Assembly: GCA_023430975.1 (NCBI GenBank)
Contig: JAEYYB010000142.1
Location: forward strand, 1 to 64,000
Direction of reading: 5' to 3'
Source of the DNA: Bacillota bacterium
Lineage (GTDB): Bacteria; Bacillota; Clostridia; Acetivibrionales; DSM-2933
Length of the DNA: 64,000 nt
Shown here: positions 18,163 to 26,477 of the stretch, piece by piece
How positions within the stretch are numbered: position 1 is the first letter of the stretch
Layout: every line of letters begins with the position of its first letter
Translations under genes and position numbers: made by a program
Notes under the pieces: model-generated
Told to the model about the DNA's origin: nothing
What the model saw: only the letters and a program-made list of their open reading frames with translations
The model's database searches: none

Positions 18163-18308
18163 ATATCAAAGCTGGGAGCCCTAATCTCTTTTTCCTGATA
18201 ATATACACATTCGGGGTTTGTAGAAATTGACGACATAGTGGTGTTCTCGAGGTTGCACATTCCATCTGCCTGATAAATACAATTTAATGAACAGTTGATA
18301 GTAGTCAT
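18159..18308 (-). CDS. Small Cys-rich clostridial protein (49 aa)
   Basis: The frame MTTINCSLNCIYQADGMCNL continues to a C-x-Y-Y segment (ECVYYQ). The four-cysteine pattern C-x3-C-[IV]-Y-Q-x-[DE]-G-x-C is common in short clostridial proteins that are often mislabelled hydroxymyristoyl-ACP dehydratase. GGAGGTG lies at perfect spacing. The protein probably binds a metal. The last residues (EKEIRAPSFDM) sit partly on the R2 repeat half. Confidence 0.75.
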   Translation of the reverse strand: MTTINCSLNCIYQADGMCNLENTTMSSISTNPECVYYQEKEIRAPSFDM

Positions 18309-18896
18309 AATAACACCTCCAAAAATATTGTTTCGGTTTTATCATGATAATATACAAACTCTGTGCTTCATAATTTTTTCCTGCTGATCGTTCACACTAA
18401 GCAATAAGATATTTCATTCAATAAGATATTTCATGCATTAATCTATTACCTTAATCAGGATAATAATTTCCTGAATGCAAAAAAACATGAAACATTTTGT
18501 TATTTTTACATAATATATATTAGAATTGACTACCGACTACATACCTCTTTGATAAATATTAGCCCTTCGTTTTTGCAAGACAATGGAAAAAATGTTTTCT
18601 GGATTTCCTAGACATCAAAAAAGCTTGTGAACAGCACAAAATTTCAAACTAATTTTGCAGCTGTCAACAAACTTCGGAAAATAATTATTGTAGTCGGCGG
18701 TCGTTTTTATATAAACCGCATCCCTTAACGGGGATGCGGCATTATACCTTGAATCGATATAGCACACCCCACCGCCATTTTTCTTTTTGTATAGCCTTTT
18801 TATCTTATTTTTGGGGTGTTTTAAGCCTTTTTGTATGATTTAGGCTATACAGAAATTTGTTTTTAACACTTTTTCTAAACTACTTTATTTTTTCTG
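18309..18896. other. Gene-free stretch left of the mobile element
   Basis: I see no gene here. A 17-base unit (CAATAAGATATTTCATT) is tandemly duplicated at 18402-18434. A 9-bp hairpin, CCGCATCCC (18716-18724) with GGGATGCGG (18731-18739), is terminator-like without a strong T-run. Two TATAGCC or GGCTATA boxes at about 18795 and 18842 recur near 20860 inside the mobile element, so the element may begin left of 18897. Confidence 0.4.
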
Positions 18897-18918
18897 TGGT
18901 AATATTTTTGGTAATATT
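18897..18918 (+). repeat. 22-bp direct repeat, left copy (candidate attL)
   Basis: The sequence is TGGTAATATT followed by TTT and a second GGTAATATT. The identical 22 bases are at 23298-23319, 4.4 kb away, just upstream of the integrase start. It consists internally of two GGTAATATT units 12 bases apart. Confidence 0.55.
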
Positions 18919-18934
18919 CGCTCCGCCTTTTCAA

Positions 18935-18954
18935 AAATGGTAATATTACCATTT
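18935..18954. repeat. 20-bp perfect palindrome containing TAATATTAC
   Basis: AAATGGTAATATTACCATTT is a perfect palindrome 16 bases inside the left direct repeat and is built from the same GGTAATATT unit. It is probably a binding site for the integrase or an excision factor. Confidence 0.5.
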
Positions 18955-19045
18955 CGCCGATATAAAAATTATAACTCATAACACCCCAAAAGCAACTCAT
19001 ATTTTATATGAATTTTGTGGAAATATTTCGGGATTTTTGGAAGAG

Positions 19046-19080
19046 AAAAAGATACTACACTTTAAGCATAGTATCTTTTT
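19046..19080 (-). terminator. Terminator of the GNAT gene
   Basis: AAAAAGATACTA (19046-19057) and TAGTATCTTTTT (19069-19080) form a 12-bp stem with an 11-base loop. The T-tract lies at the correct end on the minus strand, 46 bases after the GNAT stop. Confidence 0.75.
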
Positions 19081-19125
19081 GAATTGGGATTTGACGCACA
19101 AAGCACACATACATTTCTAAAACTA

Positions 19126-19617
19126 TCAAAGTGAATTGTAAAATGTAAATCCAACCTCACCTTTCTCTATTGCGGTAAATGTATCATATTTTCCATTAGT
19201 ATATTCGTTAATAATCTGTTTCCAAAAGTTCTGAGCAGGCAAATTATTTTGCCACTGTGATATTTCCCATCCGCCAGGAAACATATCAAAAATCTTCATA
19301 GAAGCTACTTTACCAACTCCTTTGCGTCGGTATTTTTTCATCACGAAAAATTCAGCTATATTATGAGGATTAGACAAATTATTATGCTCACTACAAGACC
19401 TTACTAAAACTAATCCTGCAAGTTTGCCATCGACTCTAATAAAGAACGGATATCTTCCTTCCTCATTCCAATAGTCATCAATACGTGGATAACCAAAGTA
19501 TCCATATTCATTTATATCATCATCGGAAAACTCTGAAAAATCATAATTGTATAATTCCATCATCTGAATGAAAACAGATTTTTGTTCAATCAATATTGGT
19601 TCAATACTAATATTCAT
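19126..19617 (-). CDS. GNAT family N-acetyltransferase (cargo of the mobile element)
   Basis: The 163-residue protein shows the GNAT acetyl-CoA motif KKYRRKGVGKVASMKIFDMF near residues 102-121, preceded by the beta strand AEFFVM. It should transfer an acetyl group to an amine. The substrate is unknown and could be an antibiotic, peptide or metabolite. GGAGG lies before the ATG at 19617, so that start was taken over an in-frame codon 30 bases upstream. It follows the relaxase gene in the same direction across a 69-base gap. Confidence 0.8.
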   Translation of the reverse strand: MNISIEPILIEQKSVFIQMMELYNYDFSEFSDDDINEYGYFGYPRIDDYWNEEGRYPFFIRVDGKLAGLVLVRSCSEHNNLSNPHNIAEFFVMKKYRRKGVGKVASMKIFDMFPGGWEISQWQNNLPAQNFWKQIINEYTNGKYDTFTAIEKGEVGFTFYNSL

Positions 19618-19686
19618 AAATTGCCTCCACAAATTCAAATCTATCAAGGTCTATTATATCAAATAACTTCATATTTGCAATCTGAT

Positions 19687-20457
19687 TCATCTGCCTCGCT
19701 CCTGCTGATACATCACCTCGTAAGCCTTTTCTCTGTTCTTTCGTTCCAATTCGGCTTTGTCATCAATGAGTTTATTATATCTGTCTGCCAATTCGTTGTA
19801 TTCCTTTACCATATCCTCCAATTTTTTGTTAAGTTCTTCTTTTTCCTGCTCCATTTTCTTCTTATATTCCTTTGCAGACAATCCGCCCTGCTTCTTTTCT
19901 TCGGTTTTTTCATATTCATCAATGTTAAAACCGTGTTTTTTAAGTATGATAGGCATAATTCTATGCATTGAAGTTATAAAATCTCTCGTTATAAGAGTTT
20001 TTGCTGATAGTCTGTTGTCTTCCGTAATCATTAAAATATCTAAATGCAAGTGTGGAAGTCCGCCCTTTCCGTCAGCACTTCCGCCCTCGTCCAAATGACA
20101 TACTGCACTCACTACATTATTGTTAAATCTTGCATTCATATATTTTATGATTAAATCGTTGTATTCGTCCAAGCGTTCAAGTGGTAATTCTTCGGGATAT
20201 GAAAATACCGCCTCACAAATCCAATTACTTGCTTTGGTAATTCTGCCACCGCTTGCCACAACTCGTTTTTCTATTTGTTCCTTACAATCTTTATAAAGAG
20301 ATTGTTTCGGTGCAATATAAATGCGGTTTTGTCTGCTTCGTTCCATGTCTATGTCGGGATTGCTGATATAATTCTTGTTTAATCTGCGGTTATGTTTATC
20401 AATCCCTCCAAGTTGCCCTGCTTTATAGCATTGACAATGAAAACTGAACTTTGCCAT
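19687..20457 (-). CDS. MobV/Pre family relaxase
   Basis: The 256-residue protein starts MAKFSFHCQCYKAGQLGGID and contains the MobV metal-binding motif as CHLDEGG...LPHLHLDILMI (H-x-D-E then H-x-H) at about residues 126-150. It should nick oriT and lead transfer of the element by a helper conjugation system. The C-terminal 65 residues are a strong coiled coil (EEKKQGGLSAKEYKKK onward), probably for dimerization. AGGAGGGGG before 20457 sets the start. It is shorter than plasmid Mob proteins, as expected for small elements. Confidence 0.85.
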   Translation of the reverse strand: MAKFSFHCQCYKAGQLGGIDKHNRRLNKNYISNPDIDMERSRQNRIYIAPKQSLYKDCKEQIEKRVVASGGRITKASNWICEAVFSYPEELPLERLDEYNDLIIKYMNARFNNNVVSAVCHLDEGGSADGKGGLPHLHLDILMITEDNRLSAKTLITRDFITSMHRIMPIILKKHGFNIDEYEKTEEKKQGGLSAKEYKKKMEQEKEELNKKLEDMVKEYNELADRYNKLIDDKAELERKNREKAYEVMYQQERGR

Positions 20458-20524
20458 AATTCCCCCTCCTCTCAAATACTTGGAGCAAGACCGTCTAAAC
20501 TTCTAAATCTTGCCCCAAGGTATA

Positions 20525-20556
20525 AGCCCCTTTACTTTGCTCGCAAAGTTGGGGCT
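20525..20556 (-). other. oriT: Candidate origin of transfer (oriT) hairpin
   Basis: AGCCCC (20525-20530), ACTTTGC (20534-20540), GCAAAGT (20543-20549) and GGGGCT (20551-20556) form a nested double inverted repeat. It lies 68 bases upstream of the relaxase start, where MobV oriTs usually lie. The ACTTTGC/GCAAAGT hairpin with an AAAGT edge resembles MobV nick regions as I remember them. The nick site is not proven. Confidence 0.55.
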
Positions 20557-20559
20557 CAG

Positions 20560-20730
20560 TTATCGTTCCTCTTCGGTCTGCCTTTGATATTTCTCAACCT
20601 TTACAAAATCATCTTCTGCATCTGTTGCAGGTTGTTTATGTTCTTCTGTTTCATCTTGTGCTAATGCTTCAAGTAAAACATCAAGAGAACCCTTATAAAA
20701 CATTTCATCATCTATGTCTATTTTTGCCAC
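20560..20730 (-). CDS. Small acidic protein upstream of the relaxase (56 aa)
   Basis: A GTG start with GGGGAGGTG at good spacing opens 56 codons (VAKIDIDDEMFYKGSLDVLL...KYQRQTEEER). The protein is very acidic with a helical first half. Position between the integrase region and oriT suggests an accessory role in mobilization. No family was recognised. Confidence 0.6.
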   Translation of the reverse strand: MAKIDIDDEMFYKGSLDVLLEALAQDETEEHKQPATDAEDDFVKVEKYQRQTEEER

Positions 20731-21715
20731 ATCAAACACCTCCCCTCACCCTTAATATGCCTTTTGGCTTATGGGTAAGGTATAAAATCTATACTCTGAA
20801 AAAAATCAATTTTTGATACTATTCGGGCAAAAATATCTTTAAAAATCAATTTTCTTCTGTATAGCCTTTTTTGTTCAAAAATAACCCCAAAACAACGCTA
20901 AAACCGCCAAAATGCCACCGTTCAAAAATCAATTTTTGATAAAATCGGCACTTCAAAAATTTTTTCAAATTTAATAAAAGTTTTTGCTCCAAACTGTTCT
21001 CTATCGGTCATATTGTTTATGACAAGTAAATAAATTAAAAAAGCCACCGCTTTGGTGGGTGTAGTTGGTGAAGCAATTACAAGGACAAAAGACAGTTCTA
21101 AACTGTAAAGTTTTTTATATAGAGTTCTGATGTGCTTCACCACCTCAGGACTTTTTTAATGGGTGTACGATAAGAAAAAACATCACCCAAAGCAAACAAA
21201 ATGTTAAATGTCCACGGCGGACAGCCTCAAAAATAATGCCGAACCAAGTGAGGGCGACTTGATTATTGAAAGATAATGAACGGCTACGGCATTGGATGAC
21301 GTGTGCATTATATGAAAAGTGTAATGCAGTCTGGTACATATGAAAAACAAGGGCACGTTGCGTATAGTAATTAAAAGATCGACTTTGGTGGTATCGCCAT
21401 ATTACTGTTATGTATAGAAAATGAAACATCTCCGAAGTGTGCGGGGTTAAACACACTCACAGGCGAAAATTGTTTTATTACAGACTTGACCATTCGCAAT
21501 CGTAAAAAGTATAGATATTTCTATAATTTTGGTTGCGAGTGGTCAAGACTTTCTCTCATTATTTAACTAGGCGAAAAGGTCGGTTTAACTGGTTTAGAAA
21601 AGATAATTGTTGAAACTGAACTTGTGAAGTTTCAACGCTGAAAGGGGGCAAGGGGGAAACCGCCAGAGTGTCCCCCCTATTCTTTCTTTTGCTTCTTTTC
21701 TTTCTTAAATGACAA
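20731..21715. other. Long structured non-coding region of the mobile element
   Basis: No convincing gene was found in almost 1 kb. AAAAATCAATTTTTGAT occurs at 20801-20817 and 20924-20940, with a partial copy at 20841-20854. GGTGAAGCA (21067-21075) pairs with TGCTTCACC (21133-21141). A long hairpin pairs CTTGACCA-TCGCAA (21485-21499) with TTGCGA-TGGTCAAG (21533-21547). GTTGAAACT (21609-21617) pairs with AGTTTCAAC (21628-21636). Such density of structure suggests replication, transfer or regulatory RNA functions. Confidence 0.5.
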
Positions 21716-21741
21716 AAGCAGGAGTTTTTACGCTCCTGCTT
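21716..21741 (-). terminator. Terminator of the integrase gene
   Basis: AAGCAGGAG (21716-21724) pairs with CTCCTGCTT (21733-21741). On the minus strand the hairpin comes five bases after the integrase stop and is followed by TTTTG. Confidence 0.75.
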
Positions 21742-21746
21742 GTTTA

Positions 21747-23264
21747 CTATTTGTATTCAATTAGAATGTCTTCGGGTGGATTGCCTTTTAAGCGTTCTGC
21801 TTTGGCTTTTTCCAATCGCTGCTGCTTTTGTGCTTGCTTTGTGGCTTTTTCCAGTTCGGTCATCATTTCCTCTTCAATCTGTCGAACCTCACAAGCAAAC
21901 CGCCAACATTCTGCAATATCGGTAAAAATTGCCTCGTTCCAAAATCTTGTAATATCCCACCTATCGCCTTTATCTTCATTATAAACGGTATTAGATACAT
22001 TTTGCATTGCTCTAGGCAGGGTATGACCTGCACTTTCATACACTTGGAAGAAAGAAGCAGGGGCAATAATGCTCTTGTCGTCCTTTTCTATTCCGTGTAA
22101 TAGCAAAGTAATGTATGTATGTCTCCCGTCGTGTATTCTGCCATAAGGTAATTCTTCCTTTTTGGCTTTTGCTCGGCATTTGTTGAGATAATTATAAATC
22201 TCTTTCCACTTACGAGATACTTTTCCAGTGTGGCATACATAATCTTGCAATAGGTTAATTTCCCATTGTAATACAAAGGCTTCGGGGGCTACTGGTCTGC
22301 CAAGTATAGCCTCCTGCCATTCCTTATATATCTTTAATGTGGTATAGCCAGCATTATGCAATTCAATCTCTCGAACCTTTTCACGCTTTGGCAGTTTCAC
22401 GGTGTCTTTCGTTACCAACTGCACACGGTTATGACAAATCGTAACCCTTTTAGTTTCCCAGTTTATATCTTTCCACATCAAGCCACACAGTTCCCCTCGT
22501 CTAAGTCCTTGTGTCATAGACATAACAACAAGATACAGAAAACTCGGGTCTTCCATTGTGGTGGCTTCATAAATCAATTCATTTAATTGCTTGTAATCAA
22601 GTGCCGAGGCTTTATATTCCTTTTTCGGTGCAGAGATTTCAGCACCCTCAACAACATTTTCACTTACACCATATCTTACTTTATCTTTCAACATATAAGC
22701 CCAAATCTGCTTTAAGTGGGTTTTATATTTCTCGATAGACTTCCTAGAAATTCCCTGCTTTTCTTCAAATTCAAAATATGCTTCAATTTGTGCGGTCTGT
22801 ATTGTTTTTACAAATGTGGTACGCTCACCATTAAAGAACCTTTTGAAATGGTCTGTCTGTATGCGTAATTGTTCAACATAACTATCTTTGATTTTTCCCT
22901 TTTTGGCTTGCTTGCGTTTCAGTTCCAGAAATTCATCAGCCACATCAACCAAACGAATACCTTCATTTTTGAAAACCACCTTTTTCTCCTTGGCTTCTGC
23001 CTTTTGTACTTCAATTTGATGAAGCCACTTTCTTGCTTCTGCCAGTGTCTTAAAGGTCTTTCTTCGTTTGTCCTGCTTTTTAACAAATTTCTTTAATTCT
23101 TCGTCATAGATTTCCACCCTGCCAAAATCGGCAGTAGCCTCATAAGAAAACTTCTTTCCGTCTTTGAGTTTTCGCCTTATGCCCTTTTCAACTGGTTCAT
23201 AAGTGATTACTTCTTTCTTCTTTGGTGCTTCGCTTTCATCAAAATTAAATACTAATTCTTCCAT
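21747..23264 (-). CDS. int: Tyrosine recombinase / integrase
   Basis: The 505-residue protein has an N-terminal arm-type DNA-binding region (about 25-100), a SAM-like core-binding domain (about 105-215), and a catalytic domain with QGLRRGELCGLMW (first Arg), HDGRHTYIT (H-x-x-R), AGHTLPRAM and a late VYNED tyrosine. It should integrate and excise the element. It is longer than most phage integrases (about 380-400 aa) because of a ~60-residue charged N-terminus and an ~80-residue helical C-terminal tail (EEEMMTELEKATKQAQKQQR). No excisionase gene was found. Confidence 0.88.
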   Translation of the reverse strand: MEELVFNFDESEAPKKKEVITYEPVEKGIRRKLKDGKKFSYEATADFGRVEIYDEELKKFVKKQDKRRKTFKTLAEARKWLHQIEVQKAEAKEKKVVFKNEGIRLVDVADEFLELKRKQAKKGKIKDSYVEQLRIQTDHFKRFFNGERTTFVKTIQTAQIEAYFEFEEKQGISRKSIEKYKTHLKQIWAYMLKDKVRYGVSENVVEGAEISAPKKEYKASALDYKQLNELIYEATTMEDPSFLYLVVMSMTQGLRRGELCGLMWKDINWETKRVTICHNRVQLVTKDTVKLPKREKVREIELHNAGYTTLKIYKEWQEAILGRPVAPEAFVLQWEINLLQDYVCHTGKVSRKWKEIYNYLNKCRAKAKKEELPYGRIHDGRHTYITLLLHGIEKDDKSIIAPASFFQVYESAGHTLPRAMQNVSNTVYNEDKGDRWDITRFWNEAIFTDIAECWRFACEVRQIEEEMMTELEKATKQAQKQQRLEKAKAERLKGNPPEDILIEYK

Positions 23265-23297
23265 AGCGTTCTCCTTTACTTCGTGAATTTCAGCCTA

Positions 23298-23319
23298 TGG
23301 TAATATTTTTGGTAATATT
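23298..23319 (+). repeat. 22-bp direct repeat, right copy (candidate attR)
   Basis: It is identical to 18897-18918 and lies 34 bases upstream of the integrase start codon. It could be an att core, an integrase arm-binding site or part of the integrase promoter. Confidence 0.55.
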
Positions 23320-23394
23320 TTATCATATATTACCACATAACAAAAGCGGTTTTCCTTAGTGTTTATGCGGTCTGTAAGACTTTTTATTATTTCC

Positions 23395-24087
23395 TTACAC
23401 CTTAAATCTGTACCCTATACCCCAGATAGTTTCAATATACTGGGGTTTTGAGGTATCCATTTCTATTTTCTCCCTGACCTTCTTTATATGGACTGTAACT
23501 GTAGAAATATCTCCGCAGGCATCCATGCCCCAAATTTTATCAAAAAGCTCATCCCTGGAAAAAACCCTGTTCGGGTTTTCAGCAAGGAATAAAAGCAAAT
23601 CAAACTCCTTACCTGTAAAAACAAGCTCGTTGTTCTCAAGCCAAACCCTGCGGGACCCCTTTTCTATTACAAGATTTCTAATATTAATAGTGGTGCTCTT
23701 ATTCTCTTTACTGCCTACAAGCCTTTCATAGCGTGCAATATGAGCTTTCACCCTTGCAACAAGCTCACTGGGACTAAAAGGCTTTGTTATATAGTCATCT
23801 GCTCCCAGTCCCAGCCCTCTTATTTTGTCTATGTCTTCTTTTCTTGCTGAAACCATAAGCACAGGAATGTTCTTAACCTCTCTGATTTTACGGCATATTT
23901 CAAAACCATCGATATTGGGGAGCATTAGATCCAATATGATTAAATCAAATTCTTCGTTCTTTGCCCTGGCAAGTCCCCCATCACCAGTCTTTTCAATAAG
24001 CACTTCATAACCGTCAATAGTCAGATAATCTCTTTGAAGCTCGGCTATGGTCACCTCATCCTCGATTATCAGAATCCTTTTTTTCAT
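23395..24087 (-). CDS. OmpR/PhoB-family response regulator
   Basis: The receiver domain (1-120) has the acidic pair (IIEDE), the phospho-Asp in DLIILDLMLPNIDG, and the Lys in KPFSPSE. The C-terminal winged helix (about 132-230) has the usual DLLLFLAENPNRVFSRDEL and YRF end. The ATG at 24087 follows AGGTG at good spacing and overlaps the end of the kinase gene by 32 bases, so the two are co-translated. It is the last gene of the ABC/kinase operon, just outside the mobile element, and probably controls that operon. Confidence 0.9.
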   Translation of the reverse strand: MKKRILIIEDEVTIAELQRDYLTIDGYEVLIEKTGDGGLARAKNEEFDLIILDLMLPNIDGFEICRKIREVKNIPVLMVSARKEDIDKIRGLGLGADDYITKPFSPSELVARVKAHIARYERLVGSKENKSTTINIRNLVIEKGSRRVWLENNELVFTGKEFDLLLFLAENPNRVFSRDELFDKIWGMDACGDISTVTVHIKKVREKIEMDTSKPQYIETIWGIGYRFKV

Positions 24088-25546
24088 TGCCCTCACCTAT
24101 CTTTTCCAATTCAAAATATATGCCGGTACCCTTGCCAAATTCACTTTCCGCCCAGATCCTTCCACCATGCTCTTCTATTATCTGGCTTGCTATTGCAAGC
24201 CCAAGGCCGCTTCCGCCTTTTGATGTGTTTCTTGATGGATCTGCCCTGTAGAATCTGTTAAAAATATTTGACAGGTATTCTGCTTTAATACCCTCTCCGT
24301 TGTCCTGTATTCCTATTAAAACCTTGCTGCCCTTGTCCTGTACATCTATATTTATATGGCCTTCTTCTTTATCCATGTATTTTATAGAATTTTCAAATAT
24401 ATTTGCGATAACCCGTTTAAGTTTTTCCACATCAGCCTTTACCATTGTATTATCATCTAAATTGTAGCTGCTTGCAATACTTATACCTAACTTTTCCAAC
24501 TCAATTTGATATTCATCCATCATATCCTCAATAAAAACTTTCAAGTTGGCCTTGGAAAAATTAAAGGGTATCTTTTTTAGTGCCTGGTTTGAGTAAAATG
24601 TGAGATCATTAATAAGCCTATCCATATCAACTGCCTTTTTATAAACAATATCCAGGTACTTCTCATTTTTCTCAGGTGTATCGGCAATACCATCACGCAA
24701 GCCCTCTACATGGCCTTTGATGGAGGTTATGGGCGTTTTGAGATCATGGGTGATACTGGCTATAAACTCATTTCGTTCTTCATCGTACCTTAATTGCTGC
24801 TCGAGGGCATCTTTGAGCCTTTGCCTCATTTCTTCAAAGGCACGGCAAACTGCTCCAACTTCATCTCTAGATTTCTCCGAGATTTCAAATGAAAGGTTTC
24901 CGTCCTTTATCTGTTCTACACCGAATTTCAGCTTCCTAAGCGGTTTTACTATGCTTTGTGATACAATAAACGTCAGAACTCCGTTGGTAAATAACACAAT
25001 CAATAAAAAGTATTTCATAAAATCCGACATAAAACTTGATACAAACTTTCTTATAGGGCTTATATCAAAGAATATATAAAGGGTACATTGCTCACCGGTG
25101 GATAATCTGAAATCATGGTTGAAATACTGTATATCATCACTGTCTTTGGAGTGTATTTCCTCATAGCTTTTATCTTCGGAACGGCTTTCTGTAATAATCT
25201 TATTTTGAAATTCAAGACGGTCGATCTTTTCCGAGAGATAGTATATATTATTATTAACCACAAAGCCTATACCGGAGCTTAACGATTTCAGTTTATCATC
25301 AATACTTTTAAGGTAAGTCAGATCTTTTAGTTTATCAGGATTGTTTAATGTATCGTTGGATATGGTTATAAACTCCTTAAATATTTCCTGAGCTACCTTG
25401 TCAAACTGATCCCCTGTTTTACGGTGCTCAAATCCAGTCTTGTCAAAGTTAACACCAATTAAAATAATGGCCAGTACAAGTGATGAAATAAGCGGAATCA
25501 TTATCATTAATATATTTGACAACAGTAGTTTTATCTTGATAGACAT
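24056..25546 (-). CDS. Sensor histidine kinase (HAMP-HisKA-HATPase)
   Basis: Two membrane helices (about 8-28 and 177-199) flank a ~145-residue extracytoplasmic sensor domain. A HAMP linker (about 200-252) is followed by HisKA with the phospho-His in FIASITHDLKTPITS, and a HATPase domain with N (IFENSIKYM), G1 (DNGEGI) and G2 (GGSGLGLAIA) boxes. It should phosphorylate the regulator encoded next. Placing kinase before regulator is the reverse of the commonest order. The sensor domain has no recognised fold. Confidence 0.9.
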   Translation of the reverse strand: MSIKIKLLLSNILMIMIPLISSLVLAIILIGVNFDKTGFEHRKTGDQFDKVAQEIFKEFITISNDTLNNPDKLKDLTYLKSIDDKLKSLSSGIGFVVNNNIYYLSEKIDRLEFQNKIITESRSEDKSYEEIHSKDSDDIQYFNHDFRLSTGEQCTLYIFFDISPIRKFVSSFMSDFMKYFLLIVLFTNGVLTFIVSQSIVKPLRKLKFGVEQIKDGNLSFEISEKSRDEVGAVCRAFEEMRQRLKDALEQQLRYDEERNEFIASITHDLKTPITSIKGHVEGLRDGIADTPEKNEKYLDIVYKKAVDMDRLINDLTFYSNQALKKIPFNFSKANLKVFIEDMMDEYQIELEKLGISIASSYNLDDNTMVKADVEKLKRVIANIFENSIKYMDKEEGHINIDVQDKGSKVLIGIQDNGEGIKAEYLSNIFNRFYRADPSRNTSKGGSGLGLAIASQIIEEHGGRIWAESEFGKGTGIYFELEKIGEGNEKKDSDNRG

Positions 25547-25613
25547 TTATAAAAATCCTCCCCCGATCCATTAGGAATGACTCAAATATAGCATTCAAGT
25601 CATTCATACCTGA

Positions 25614-25713
25614 GTCATGATCAAAATATAACTTCCGCTATAAATTTCGCTCTTGTGTTGACTTAACTCGTCAACACCCGCTCAAAAGCGGAAGTAATTT
25701 TTCATTCATGCCT
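25614..25713 (-). repeat. Palindromic repeat family R1 (complete copy)
   Basis: A ~100-bp element fills the gap between permease and kinase genes. Its imperfect terminal inverted repeats read, from inside out, AGCGGAAGT then an AT-rich stretch then CATG on both sides. A central hairpin GTGTTGAC/GTCAACAC lies at 25655-25677. It aligns with the flanks of the nested element at 61877-62083. It ends exactly at the permease stop codon and would be transcribed within the operon. Confidence 0.75.
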
Positions 25714-26463
25714 TTATATGTCCTTTTGTTCAAAAAGGTAGGTTCCGGCAAACATAAATATTATACCATAAGCCAGTATATATAAAAATTCATTTATAAC
25801 AAGTGAAAGGTCAACTCCGCTGTAAAAATTCTGGTACCATGTCATGTAAGTTGTTGGCAAAAAGGATACTACCTGTGGAACAAAAACCGATACTACCGAC
25901 ATTAGAACTGAAGCAAGTATCATTATCACAACCGTTAAACTGCCGCTCCTTGTAAATTGTGCTGCGAATGCTGTTATTACTGCAATAAGCATGAGCGGTA
26001 CTACTGCAAAAATGTACGACATCAGGTTTGCGGGCAGCCTTGATATTATATCACTAAAATTACCTCCAAAAAAGCTTGCAATGAGTGATGCAACAAAAGT
26101 AGCCATCAATAAGAACAGTATGCTGATTGCGATTGACAGCATTTTTGAAATATATATTTTGCTTCTTGTAATGGGTCTAACCATCGACATAACAATTGAA
26201 TTGTCGGCCAATTCACCTGAAAACAAATCACTTGTCAATAAAAGTACAAATAACGGCAAAAGTATTGATGACATTAAATTTAATATAGTCACCGGAAGAG
26301 TTGAATTTTTAAAGAGTGAGACTCCAAAGTTACTGCCTGTGACCATATTAATAATGGATGCTGTTATTGCTACAAGCATTGAAATGGAAAATAAAAATAT
26401 AAACTTCTTTCTTTTAACAATTTTATAGGTTTCGTTCATGGTTCCTGCCATAATTGTATTCAT
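25714..26463 (-). CDS. ABC-2 type transporter permease
   Basis: The 249-residue protein has six hydrophobic segments and the layout of ABC-2 permeases, including a long first loop with FSGELADNSIVMSMVRPITR, typical of the bacitracin/lantibiotic-immunity and Nod types. It partners with the ATPase encoded 14 bases upstream. The substrate is unknown. Its stop codon abuts the R1 repeat. Confidence 0.88.
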   Translation of the reverse strand: MNTIMAGTMNETYKIVKRKKFIFLFSISMLVAITASIINMVTGSNFGVSLFKNSTLPVTILNLMSSILLPLFVLLLTSDLFSGELADNSIVMSMVRPITRSKIYISKMLSIAISILFLLMATFVASLIASFFGGNFSDIISRLPANLMSYIFAVVPLMLIAVITAFAAQFTRSGSLTVVIMILASVLMSVVSVFVPQVVSFLPTTYMTWYQNFYSGVDLSLVINEFLYILAYGIIFMFAGTYLFEQKDI

Positions 26464-26477
26464 CCAAGTCAGCCTCC

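Larger units (their letters stand above)
18897..23319 (-). mobile_element. Compact integrative mobilizable element (~4.4 kb)
   Basis: Between two 22-bp direct repeats lie a tyrosine integrase, a MobV-type relaxase, a 56-residue protein, a candidate oriT, a GNAT gene and a long structured non-coding stretch. All genes are on the minus strand. There is no conjugation (type IV secretion) machinery, so it would need a helper. It sits next to the 3' end of the response regulator at 23395 without disrupting a recognised gene. The exact ends are uncertain, because the direct repeats could be integrase arm sites rather than att cores. Confidence 0.65.

Noticed and set aside
18941..18949. Geminivirus-like rolling-circle origin
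   Set aside because: Nine matching bases arise naturally from two inverted GGTAATATT units, and no rolling-circle Rep gene is present.
20801..20940. AAAAATCAATTTTTGAT repeats as replication iterons
   Set aside because: Only two full copies exist, spacing is irregular and the sequence is AT-rich enough for chance; they are noted only as part of the non-coding stretch.
21145..21456. 103-residue minus-strand frame as a gene in the mobile element
   Set aside because: It has no ribosome site, unusual composition rich in His, Phe and Arg, and spans a structured non-coding region.
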